From positions 1 to 21,667 of the forward strand of contig DHHC01000038.1 in assembly GCA_002403095.1 (NCBI GenBank): a stretch of 21,667 nucleotides of DNA, read 5' to 3'. Position 1 is the stretch's first letter; every line of letters begins with the position of its first letter. A program made the position numbers and the translations under genes. Below are positions 1 through 6,657 of the stretch, in pieces. The DNA comes from Leptolinea sp. UBA4782 (GTDB taxonomy: Bacteria > Chloroflexota > Anaerolineae > Anaerolineales > Anaerolineaceae). The notes beneath the pieces were generated by a model, which ran no database searches, was not told where the DNA came from, and saw only the letters and a list, made by a program, of their open reading frames with translations.

Positions 1-120
1 ACAGAAAAAAGGTTGCTTTATCCTTAATTGCTCATGATTAATTATTACAATGATTTACACATCGCATATTTAAAATTAGCAATAATAATTCTTGATCTAA
101 ATTACATTTTAATATGAAGG
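1..120. other. AT-rich intergenic flank, no gene seen
   Basis: This left edge is strikingly A+T-rich compared with the coding sequence next to it. I find no open reading frame with a ribosome binding site, no convincing -35/-10 pair and no stable hairpin in it. It sits beyond the pnp terminator, so it is either the spacer to a gene outside the window or upstream DNA of that gene. Confidence 0.5.
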
Positions 121-123
121 ACT

Positions 124-155
124 AAAAAAGACCGCCATAAACTGGCGGTCTTTTT
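124..155. terminator. Bidirectional intrinsic terminator after pnp
   Basis: A 13-bp perfect stem (125–137 pairing with 143–155, core GACCGCCA/TGGCGGTC) closes a 5-nt loop. It is flanked by A5-6 on one side and T5 on the other, so on the minus strand a U-run follows the hairpin and ends the rpsO–pnp transcript. The symmetric A/T tracts mean it would also stop transcription arriving on the plus strand. Confidence 0.9.
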
Positions 156-178
156 ATTACTTAAGAAATTCAATCAAT

Positions 179-2419
179 TTACCTGCGGTATCCGCCGCTG
201 CGGCGGTCGCCGCCTGAATTGCGCCGGTCTCCGCCACGGCGGTCATTGCCGCCGCGGTTCCCGCCGCCGGACCTGTTTCCACCGCCGGTTTTGGGGCGGT
301 CGTTGGCTGCGGCTTCTTCCGCTGTCCAACCTTCCAGGACTGCCTGGCGGCTGAGGCGGACTTTGCCGTTTTCATCGATGCCTGTGACCATCACGGTGAG
401 TTCATCACCCAGGTTGGCGACATCTTCCACCTTGTTGACGCGTTCGCTGTCAAGCTGCGAGATATGCACCATGCCGTCAATGCCGGGCAGGATGTTAACG
501 AATGCGCCGAAGGATTCGACCCGCACCACTTTGCCGGTGTAGATGTGCCCGATCTCGGGGCTTTCAGTTAAGGCCAGGATGCGATCGCGCACCAGATTTT
601 CGGCCACACCGTCAACCGCAGCGATAAAGACTGTTCCGTCTTCAGCAATGTCGATCTTGGTGCCGGTTTCTTCCTGCAGGGCACGGATGTTCTTTCCACC
701 GGGACCGATCAGGGCGCCGATCTTATCCTGCGGGATCTTGACAGTGGTAATGCGCGGGACATGCGGCTTCAGTTCGGGACGGGGAGTCGGGATGGTCTCG
801 AGGATCTTGCCCAGGATGAATTTGCGGGCTTCTTTTGCCTGCGCCAGCGCCTGCGACATGATTTCGGGGGTGATGCCCGCGATTTTGATGTCCATCTGCA
901 GGGCAGTGATACCTTCGCCGGTGCCGGCTACTTTGAAATCCATATCGCCGAGGTGGTCTTCTGCACCTTGGATGTCGGTCAGGATGGTGTAGGTATCGCC
1001 TTCTTTGATCAAACCCATTGCCACACCGGCTACGGGCGCCTTGATCGGTACTCCGGTATCCATTAAAGCCAGGGTTGAACCGCAAACGGATGCCATTGAG
1101 CTGGAACCGTTGGATGCCAGCACTTCGGATACCAGGCGGATGGTGTAGGGGAATTCGGTCTCGTCAGGCAGCACAGGCACCAGGGCACGTTCTGCCAGGG
1201 CGCCATGCCCGATTTCACGCCGGCTCTGTCCGCCAAGGCGTTTCACCTCGCCGGTGCTGTAGGGCGGGAAGTTGTAATGGTGCATATAGCGCTTTGAGTC
1301 ATTGGGTGACAACGAGTCAAGCTCCTGGGCTTCCTTGGGGGTTCCAAGCGTGGCCAGGGTAAGTACCTGGGTCTCGCCGCGGGTAAACAGGCCGGCTCCA
1401 TGGGCGCGGGGCGAAAGGCCAACCTCGCACCAGATCGGGCGGATCTCATCCACAGAACGACCGTCAAGCCGTTTCTTGTCGAACAGGATGCGGCTGCGGA
1501 CTGCCTGTTTCATCACTTCATGGAAGGCTTCTTTGACTTTGCCAGCTTTTTCAGGTTCTTCAGGTGTAACGAAGGCTTCAACTGCTTCTGCTTCAAGGGC
1601 TTTCATGGAGTCGTTGAATGCTTCTTTGGTCAGCGGGGCATTTAGTGTTTCGACCAGTTTGCTGCCGAATTTGGCAGAGACCTGCTCAACCAGCGCCTGG
1701 TCGATGCTGAAAAGAGGGACTTCGCGTTTGGCCTTACCCGTTTCAGCAGCCATTTGCAGCTGCAGATCGATGATCGGCTGGATGGCCTGGTGGCCAAAAG
1801 CCAGGGCTGCTACCATGTCTTCCTCTTTGACCTCGTTTGCGCCGCATTCCACCATCAGGATGGCGTCGCGCGTACCGGCAATGCGCAGGTCAATATCAGA
1901 CTGGTCAAGCTGGGCGTAGGTGGGGTTGACGACGAGCTGGCCGTCGATCCTGCCAACACGGACACAACCAACCGGGCCGCCCCAGGGGATATCGGAGATC
2001 ATCAATGCTGCGGAAGCAGCATTGACTGCCAGGACATCCAGGGGAAGCTCCATGTCTGATGAAATTGATGACATGATCACCTGCACCTCATTGCGCATGT
2101 CCTGTTGGAAAAGCGGGCGCAGGGGCCTGTCGGTCAGGCGGGCAGTCAAGACAGCCTCAGCTGGGGGACGGCCTTCACGGCGGAAGTAAGAACCGGGGAT
2201 GCGTCCTCCGGCATACAGTTTTTCTTCATATTCTACGGTGAGGGGGAAGAAGTCCTGTCCCTCACGGGGCTCATCGCCCATTGTTGCGGCTGCAAAGACG
2301 ATGTTGTCGCCGACACGCACCGTCACCGCACCGCCAGCCTGGGCAGCCAGTTTACCGGTTTCAAAGGTAAAAGGTTGACCACCCACCTCGGTTGAATACA
2401 TTTTCGATTCAGGTTTCAT
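179..2419 (-). CDS. pnp: Polyribonucleotide nucleotidyltransferase (PNPase)
   Basis: This is a cytoplasmic 3'-5' phosphorolytic exoribonuclease, normally a trimer and a degradosome partner, which degrades RNA to nucleoside diphosphates. The 746-aa protein has the full family layout. The first RNase PH-like domain carries GRIPGSYFRREGRP near residues 72–85. An all-helical linker (~240–310) follows. The second, catalytic RNase PH-like domain has GGQSRREIGHG at ~396–406, the phosphate-binding NGSSS at ~437–441 and the acidic DHLGDMDFK at ~488–496. A KH domain has IGPGGKNI (571–578), and an S1 domain spans ~622–692. After residue ~706 comes a low-complexity Gly/Arg/Asn tail that is longer and more RG-rich than usual. 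The first ATG is preferred because GGGA lies a few bases upstream; Met7 is a possible alternative. It is the distal gene of rpsO–pnp and ends at a strong terminator. Identification is very secure. Confidence 0.98.
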   Translation of the reverse strand: MKPESKMYSTEVGGQPFTFETGKLAAQAGGAVTVRVGDNIVFAAATMGDEPREGQDFFPLTVEYEEKLYAGGRIPGSYFRREGRPPAEAVLTARLTDRPLRPLFQQDMRNEVQVIMSSISSDMELPLDVLAVNAASAALMISDIPWGGPVGCVRVGRIDGQLVVNPTYAQLDQSDIDLRIAGTRDAILMVECGANEVKEEDMVAALAFGHQAIQPIIDLQLQMAAETGKAKREVPLFSIDQALVEQVSAKFGSKLVETLNAPLTKEAFNDSMKALEAEAVEAFVTPEEPEKAGKVKEAFHEVMKQAVRSRILFDKKRLDGRSVDEIRPIWCEVGLSPRAHGAGLFTRGETQVLTLATLGTPKEAQELDSLSPNDSKRYMHHYNFPPYSTGEVKRLGGQSRREIGHGALAERALVPVLPDETEFPYTIRLVSEVLASNGSSSMASVCGSTLALMDTGVPIKAPVAGVAMGLIKEGDTYTILTDIQGAEDHLGDMDFKVAGTGEGITALQMDIKIAGITPEIMSQALAQAKEARKFILGKILETIPTPRPELKPHVPRITTVKIPQDKIGALIGPGGKNIRALQEETGTKIDIAEDGTVFIAAVDGVAENLVRDRILALTESPEIGHIYTGKVVRVESFGAFVNILPGIDGMVHISQLDSERVNKVEDVANLGDELTVMVTGIDENGKVRLSRQAVLEGWTAEEAAANDRPKTGGGNRSGGGNRGGNDRRGGDRRNSGGDRRSGGYRR

Positions 2420-2516
2420 TTGTTTCCCTATTCTATTGTTCCCACCTTGTTAGGGACTGAAAATGAGCCAGAAAACCTTTCCGGGTCCTTTTCAATACCC
2501 AACCGGTGGGGAAGTG

Positions 2517-2542
2517 GGGTAGATGGGTTTGCCCATCTACCC
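2517..2542 (-). promoter_or_regulatory. Stable hairpin in the rpsO–pnp spacer
   Basis: An 11-bp perfect stem, GGGTAGATGGG / CCCATCTACCC, closes a 4-nt loop about 17 nt after the rpsO stop codon in the 140-nt spacer before pnp. On the transcribed minus strand no U-run follows, so it is not a standard terminator. By analogy with the E. coli rpsO–pnp spacer it may be a processing or stability element, or part of pnp autoregulation. That role is inference. Confidence 0.6.
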
Positions 2543-2559
2543 GGTTTAATTTTTGCGAA

Positions 2560-2826
2560 CTATTTCATCCGCAGGTTCAGATTTTCCACCAGAACCTTGT
2601 AGCGGGTGAAATCTTTTTTGCGGAGATACGCCAGCATCCCGCGGCGCTGCCCGACTAACCGTAGTAATCCACGGCGGGTGGATTCATCGTGCTTGTGGAT
2701 GCGCAGGTGCTCGGTCAGCTCTTTAATGCGGGAGGTCATAATTGCGATTTGGACCTCGGCTGAACCGGTATCTCCCTCATGCGTTTTGTAAGTTTCGATG
2801 ATGCTTTGTTTTGCTTCTTTCTTCAT
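2560..2826 (-). CDS. rpsO: 30S ribosomal protein S15
   Basis: S15 is a primary 16S rRNA-binding protein that nucleates assembly of the small-subunit platform. The 88-aa protein matches the family length and carries the hallmark segments DTGSAEVQIA (about residues 19–28), the HKHDESTRRGLLRLVGQRR loop-helix (~44–62) and a LRKKDFTRY C-terminal helix. I place the start at the ATG ending at 2826. An in-frame start 33 nt upstream would add a non-family N-terminus. AGGAG lies 13 nt before the chosen ATG, which is rather far. The gene has its own promoter (-10 at 2908–2913) and is followed by pnp in the classical two-gene operon. Confidence 0.97.
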   Translation of the reverse strand: MKKEAKQSIIETYKTHEGDTGSAEVQIAIMTSRIKELTEHLRIHKHDESTRRGLLRLVGQRRGMLAYLRKKDFTRYKVLVENLNLRMK

Positions 2827-2900
2827 GACGTCTGCTTTTCTCCTGAATAATATGTGCAAGTCTCCATGCCGGCAGCCTGAGCCGCAGGTAGGACCAGTCG
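2827..2900 (-). promoter_or_regulatory. rpsO 5' leader, possible S15 autoregulatory region
   Basis: The predicted transcript start (~2901) leaves a ~75-nt leader. It contains a GC-rich self-complementary stretch (CCTGCGGCTCAGG and GGCTCAGGCTGCC in the RNA sense) upstream of AGGAG. S15 represses its own mRNA through different leader folds in several phyla, so a regulatory structure is plausible here, but I cannot match this one to a described class. Confidence 0.3.
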
Positions 2901-2907
2901 ACTGACA

Positions 2908-2936
2908 ATTATACTACATAAAAACAAGAGTAAGAA
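2908..2936 (-). promoter_or_regulatory. Promoter of rpsO–pnp
   Basis: On the minus strand a perfect TATAAT box (plus-strand 2908–2913) is preceded, after about 17 nt, by a weak -35-like TTCTTA. The start would fall at ~2901. A 10-bp palindrome, CAGTCGACTG (2895–2904), covers the predicted start site. The -10 is convincing and the -35 is not. Confidence 0.65.
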
Positions 2937-2944
2937 AGTCGGGA

Positions 2945-3424
2945 TTACAAGCCCTGCAGCTGTGCATCCCGGTCCAGCATATCCGGCAGGGTGACACCCA
3001 TGCCTGCCAGCCAGGAGATATCCAGCTTCCAATCATGCTGGCTGCGCTGCTCAAATACATCAAATACCAGATCCAGGTATCTGCTTACCTGGATCTGGTT
3101 CCAGTTGTTGATCTCAGCCAGGTGTTCTTCTGCCTGGTAGTGCCAGCCCATTTTCCTGGCAAGCGCCATGTGTTTTACCCGGTGGCAATCCCGGCATAAT
3201 GCCACCAGCCCGGTCAATGACTGCACATGGGTTTCGTCATCATAGTGCCATATTTCATGGCACTCGAGAGAAAAGCCGTTGCCTGTCGAGTGGCAGATCT
3301 CGCAGCGGTAATTAGCCCTGAAATAGCACTGCTGCCGCAGCATGTCCCAGTCTTTTTTGCTCAGGTTGGACCTGAGGTTGGAGAAGAAACAGGTTTGCGG
3401 AACGAGTTCGATGGTCAGCTTCAT
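2945..3424 (-). CDS. HNH-type zinc-finger nuclease-like protein
   Basis: The 159-aa protein has an HNH-like ββα-metal signature: CEIC (41–44), CHEIWHYDD (55–63) and CRDCHRVKH (77–85). The four cysteines form a structural zinc site, and the His residues in the second and third motifs are candidates for metal and phosphate chemistry. The N-terminal LVPQTCFFSNLRSNLSKKDWD block is typical of a widespread, uncharacterised HNH subfamily, recognised from memory. Its ATG overlaps the stop of the upstream AlkD-like gene as ATGA, so the two are translationally coupled. There is no partner methylase, so a restriction role is unsupported. A role in DNA repair with its neighbour is inference. Confidence 0.82.
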   Translation of the reverse strand: MKLTIELVPQTCFFSNLRSNLSKKDWDMLRQQCYFRANYRCEICHSTGNGFSLECHEIWHYDDETHVQSLTGLVALCRDCHRVKHMALARKMGWHYQAEEHLAEINNWNQIQVSRYLDLVFDVFEQRSQHDWKLDISWLAGMGVTLPDMLDRDAQLQGL

Positions 3425-4254
3425 TGGGTTTCCTGAGGTGCATTTTCAGCAGCAGGCTCTGTGCGCATTTCCGCCAGCAGCGAACCCCGGACCGGATCAT
3501 CAAATTCGGCTATGGCTTTCCTCAGCACACTCGCCGCAGCATCAGATACGCCCAATCGGATGGTCTGCCGGATAAAGTAAGCGGTCTCTGCCGGGCTGCG
3601 CTTTCTCAATTGCCTGAAAACCTCCAGCAATACCTCCCGCAGGGGCTGGGGGTGGATCTGTAAAATGCCGGTGAGCATTTCAAAGACAGGCGGGATATTC
3701 TCAAATGCGGGTTCAGCCAGCAAGATCTGGATCAAGTAAGCTGTCAGGCGGTGGCGGGGCAGGTCCTGGCTGGCAGACCAATCCTTGAGCACAGCAAGCA
3801 GGATTTCCGGTTGATCCCTGCGGATGGCGGTAGTGCTTTTTTCCAGCATTGGTTTAAGCACCTTGCTGTCCTTGATGCCGGCAGACCATAGCTGGATGCG
3901 TGACCTGACGTCATCCAGCTGAGTTGAGGGCAGCATCCCCAACAGGGATGCCGCTAACAACTTCGGTTCAAGCATGCTTTCCTGCCAGAGAATGTCAGCC
4001 AGGGTCAGTGCGGCTATCGGGTTTTCTTCACAACGGGATCGCAGCTCAAGTTCTATCTGGCGGGTTACCAACGTAGGCACATGGTAAGCCTGGTGAATGT
4101 GCTTTTTCAGCACCAGGTCACCGGGGCGGTAAACCCGGTCTGCATAATAACTAAAGATATTGTGCAGTTCGAGGGCAAATTCCTGCGGGCGGGTAAACCG
4201 CCAGATCAACCCATCGATCTGGATTTTCAGGCGCGAAAGGTCAACTGCTGGCAT
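3421..4254 (-). CDS. AlkD-like HEAT-repeat protein (putative DNA alkylation repair)
   Basis: The 277-aa protein is almost entirely α-helical, with repeated amphipathic helix pairs from about residue 20 to 255. Typical helices begin at LVTRQIELELRSR, LLAASLLGML and LLAVLKDWSA. This matches the HEAT-like superhelix of the DNA alkylation repair (AlkC/AlkD) group, whose members remove N3/N7-alkylated purines. I cannot assign the catalytic Asp/Trp/Arg set confidently, so glycosylase activity is not shown, and a general HEAT-repeat scaffold is the alternative. No export signal or membrane segment is visible. The gene lies 80 nt downstream of proS, with GGAG about 13 nt before the ATG, and overlaps the HNH gene by four bases. 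Confidence 0.55.
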   Translation of the reverse strand: MPAVDLSRLKIQIDGLIWRFTRPQEFALELHNIFSYYADRVYRPGDLVLKKHIHQAYHVPTLVTRQIELELRSRCEENPIAALTLADILWQESMLEPKLLAASLLGMLPSTQLDDVRSRIQLWSAGIKDSKVLKPMLEKSTTAIRRDQPEILLAVLKDWSASQDLPRHRLTAYLIQILLAEPAFENIPPVFEMLTGILQIHPQPLREVLLEVFRQLRKRSPAETAYFIRQTIRLGVSDAAASVLRKAIAEFDDPVRGSLLAEMRTEPAAENAPQETQ

Positions 4255-4334
4255 GGCTATAACTTATCTCCAGTCTTAAGGTCGGGCAGGCCGCAAAGTT
4301 ATCCATCCTGGATTAAACGCCGCCAGCATTCAGG

Positions 4335-5768
4335 CTAGTAAGCCCTGGCAAAGTAAACTTTTTCGTCCGCCGGCTGTCCGCAGTAGATGCACTTGCCTTT
4401 GCCGCCTTCCTGGTCCAGCGGAATGCAGCGGGTGGTGGCTTTCGTTTCTTCCTTGATCTTTGCTTCGCAATCTGCACTGCCGCACCACCAGGCATAAGCC
4501 CAGCCGTTCTGAACGACCTCTTTCAGGTGCCCGTAGTCGCGCGGTTCGAAAATATGTTCATCCCTGAAGCGGGTTGCCTTTGTAAGCAGGCCTGCCTGCA
4601 CTTCATCCAGCAGGCTGCCTATCTGGGCTGCCAGGTTTTCCATCGAAAGGATGCTCTTGCCGGGTTTGCCGGGGATGTCCCTGCGGGCAGCCATCACGCT
4701 GTGTTTTTCTACATCCTTGGGACCGATCTCCAGGCGCAACGGGACACCCCGCATTTCCCAATCGTTGAACTTGAACCCAGGGGTGACTTCCGTGCGATCA
4801 TCCACCTTCACCCGGAACTCGGAAAGCAATCCCTTAACCTGTTCCACAACCGGCAGCACGGCTGATTTTTCTTCATCATTGCGATAAATGGGCACGATCA
4901 CCAGCTGGATAGGAGCCAGTCTGGGGGGAAGCACCAGGCCCTGGTCGTCGCCGTGGGTCATAATTATGGCGCCGACGAAGCGGGTTGAGAGCCCCCAGGA
5001 AGTTGTCCAGCAGTACTGCAAGGTGTTCGATTCGTCCAGGAAGCGGATTTCGAAGGCTTTGGCAAAATTCTGCCCGAGGTTATGGGAGGTGCCGGACTGG
5101 AGTGCACGCGTATCTCCCATCATGGCTTCGATGGTGTACGAATGTTGTGCGCCTGCAAATTTTTCGGTTGTGCTCTTCCTGCCGCGAATGACCGGCACTG
5201 CGGCATCATTTATGGCAAAGTCGGCATACTGGTTGAGCATGCGGATGGTTTCTTCTTCTGCTTCGGCTGCAGTGGCATGGGCAGTGTGCCCTTCTTGCCA
5301 GTAGAATTCAAGGGTACGCAGGAACAGGCGGGTGCGCATTTCCCAGCGCACGACATTTGCCCACTGGTTGATCAGAACCGGCAGGTCGCGGTAGGATTTG
5401 ATCCATTTGGAGTACATGTGCCCGATGATCGTCTCCGAGGTAGGTCTTACTACCAGCGGCTCTTCCAGGGTTTCGCCGCCGCCGATCGTGACCACAGCCA
5501 GTTCAGGTGAAAACCCCTCGACATGCTCTTTTTCTTTCTCCAGGAATGACATCGGGATGAACAGCGGAAAGGCTGCATTAACATGGCCGGTTGCTTTGAA
5601 GCGCCTGTCGAGGGCGGACTGGATGTTCTCCCATAACGCCCATCCATACGGGCGAACAACCATACAACCGCGCACCGGGGCATAATCTGCCAGTTCGGCG
5701 CGCTGTACCAGGGTGTTGTACCATTCGGAATAATTTTCTGCTCGGGTTGGTAATTTCTCTTCGCTCAT
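4335..5768 (-). CDS. proS: Prolyl-tRNA synthetase, archaeal/eukaryotic-like (type 3)
   Basis: This class II synthetase charges tRNA-Pro in the cytoplasm. At 477 aa it has the short architecture without the bacterial INS editing insertion. Visible motifs are VVRPTSET (106–113), motif 2 RWEMRTR…FYWQEGHTAH (141–164), and motif 3 with HGDDQGLVLPPRLAP (272–286). The anticodon-binding domain (~288–400) is followed by a C-terminal zinc-binding domain with CGSADC (429–434), C448 and CIYC (460–463), and the protein ends in the characteristic YFARAY. This type is found in archaea, eukaryotes and scattered bacteria including Chloroflexota. AGGGA lies about six bases before the ATG. The gene follows the LOG-like gene by about 20 nt, so the two are probably cotranscribed. 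Confidence 0.97.
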   Translation of the reverse strand: MSEEKLPTRAENYSEWYNTLVQRAELADYAPVRGCMVVRPYGWALWENIQSALDRRFKATGHVNAAFPLFIPMSFLEKEKEHVEGFSPELAVVTIGGGETLEEPLVVRPTSETIIGHMYSKWIKSYRDLPVLINQWANVVRWEMRTRLFLRTLEFYWQEGHTAHATAAEAEEETIRMLNQYADFAINDAAVPVIRGRKSTTEKFAGAQHSYTIEAMMGDTRALQSGTSHNLGQNFAKAFEIRFLDESNTLQYCWTTSWGLSTRFVGAIIMTHGDDQGLVLPPRLAPIQLVIVPIYRNDEEKSAVLPVVEQVKGLLSEFRVKVDDRTEVTPGFKFNDWEMRGVPLRLEIGPKDVEKHSVMAARRDIPGKPGKSILSMENLAAQIGSLLDEVQAGLLTKATRFRDEHIFEPRDYGHLKEVVQNGWAYAWWCGSADCEAKIKEETKATTRCIPLDQEGGKGKCIYCGQPADEKVYFARAY

Positions 5769-5789
5769 TGAATTCCCTGTGCTCAGGAC

Positions 5790-6341
5790 TCAGCCATTCT
5801 TGCCCGGCTGGTGATTGTTTAGCAGGCTTACTGCACTTTCAGCATCCGGTACGAACTGGAGCCATTCCCAGTCATCCTCTTTTATAAATTGACCCAGGTT
5901 GGCATGCAGGCAGTCAAAAACCTGGCGCCACCCTTCACCAATCACGATACACGGTTTCGGATCCAGGGCTTTTACCAGCAGCCGGTTCCACATCATCAAG
6001 ATCTCCGCCATGGTGCCCACGCCGCCCGGCAGGGCAATGCCAGCATCACAACCGTCCAGCAAACCGATCAAGCGTTCGTGCAGGGTGGTATACCGCCATT
6101 CTTCCTTGACCCAGTCATTGGGTTGCACACCACGCCAGGCTTCGATCTCTTCACAAGTGACGCCAACCACATGCGATCCGGCATCGTGGGCCCCGCGTGA
6201 AGCGGCTTCCATCATGCCGATATAGCCGCCGGTAAGCACGGTGTGCCCGGCTTCACCCAGCATTTTCCCCAGCCGGTAAGCTTCCTCGTATGAAGCGTCG
6301 CCGGGTTTTGCGTTTGCTGCACCAAAGACAGATACTTTCAT
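5790..6341 (-). CDS. LOG-family / TIGR00725-like Rossmann nucleotide-binding protein
   Basis: The 183-aa protein has the Rossmann-type fold of the LOG family: a MKVSVFGAAN β-strand/turn, GGYIGMMEAASRGA (39–52) and the signature PGGVGTMAE (105–113). Family members hydrolyse nucleoside 5'-monophosphates such as cytokinin riboside phosphates to free the base. The bacterial substrate is usually unknown. I chose the ATG at 6341 because AGGAGAGG sits immediately upstream. An in-frame TTG 21 nt earlier has no ribosome site. It is expressed between a 72-aa protein gene and proS. Activity is predicted only from the motif. Confidence 0.85.
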   Translation of the reverse strand: MKVSVFGAANAKPGDASYEEAYRLGKMLGEAGHTVLTGGYIGMMEAASRGAHDAGSHVVGVTCEEIEAWRGVQPNDWVKEEWRYTTLHERLIGLLDGCDAGIALPGGVGTMAEILMMWNRLLVKALDPKPCIVIGEGWRQVFDCLHANLGQFIKEDDWEWLQFVPDAESAVSLLNNHQPGKNG

Positions 6342-6369
6342 TGCCTCTCCTGAATTCGTCAATTGTACC

Positions 6370-6588
6370 TTAATTATCTGCCATCAATCCGCTGCCTGGC
6401 TCCAGGGCTTTCAGCGCAATCCTGGCTGTGGAAACCTGTTCAGGATGCCAACCGTCTTCAGAAACCATGGCATTCAAGTGGTCCAGCACCACCTTCCTGC
6501 TGGCAGGGTCTAATTCCGCAAAGACCTTCCGGATTTCATCAGGGTCGCGTGATAAAAGGGAATTCCAGATAGTTTCGAGATCGTTCAT
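6370..6588 (-). CDS. Small hypothetical protein (72 aa)
   Basis: I do not recognise this protein. It starts at an ATG with AGGA seven bases upstream. The product is acidic and helical (MNDLETIWNSLLSRDPDEIR start, LDPASRKVVLDHLNAM in the middle), with no cysteines, signal peptide or membrane segment. The gene lies 28 nt before the LOG-like gene and just after the EF-G terminator, so it heads the proS cluster. The good ribosome site, tidy spacing and lack of overlap with other genes support it as real. An in-frame upstream extension to 6630 would run through the terminator hairpin and is rejected. Confidence 0.7.
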   Translation of the reverse strand: MNDLETIWNSLLSRDPDEIRKVFAELDPASRKVVLDHLNAMVSEDGWHPEQVSTARIALKALEPGSGLMADN

Positions 6589-6604
6589 ATTCGTTCCTAA
6601 TCGT

Positions 6605-6638
6605 AAAAAGAAAGAACCAGGCACTCGCACCTGGTTCT
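6605..6638 (-). terminator. Intrinsic terminator after the EF-G-like gene
   Basis: A 9-bp stem, AGAACCAGG (6613–6621) with CCTGGTTCT (6630–6638), encloses an 8-nt loop. On the minus strand it is followed by TTCTTTTTA, a U-rich release tract. It starts 19 nt after the stop codon. Confidence 0.8.
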
Positions 6639-6657
6639 CTTCAGATTCTTGAAAGGG

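Noticed and set aside
1302..1919. 205-aa open frame on the plus strand
   Set aside because: It is antisense to pnp, whose protein is intact and conserved across the whole stretch.
2945..3424. Restriction–modification, homing endonuclease or toxin function for the HNH protein
   Set aside because: There is no methylase, no intron or intein, no immunity gene and no mobile-element boundary; the gene is embedded in a housekeeping cluster.
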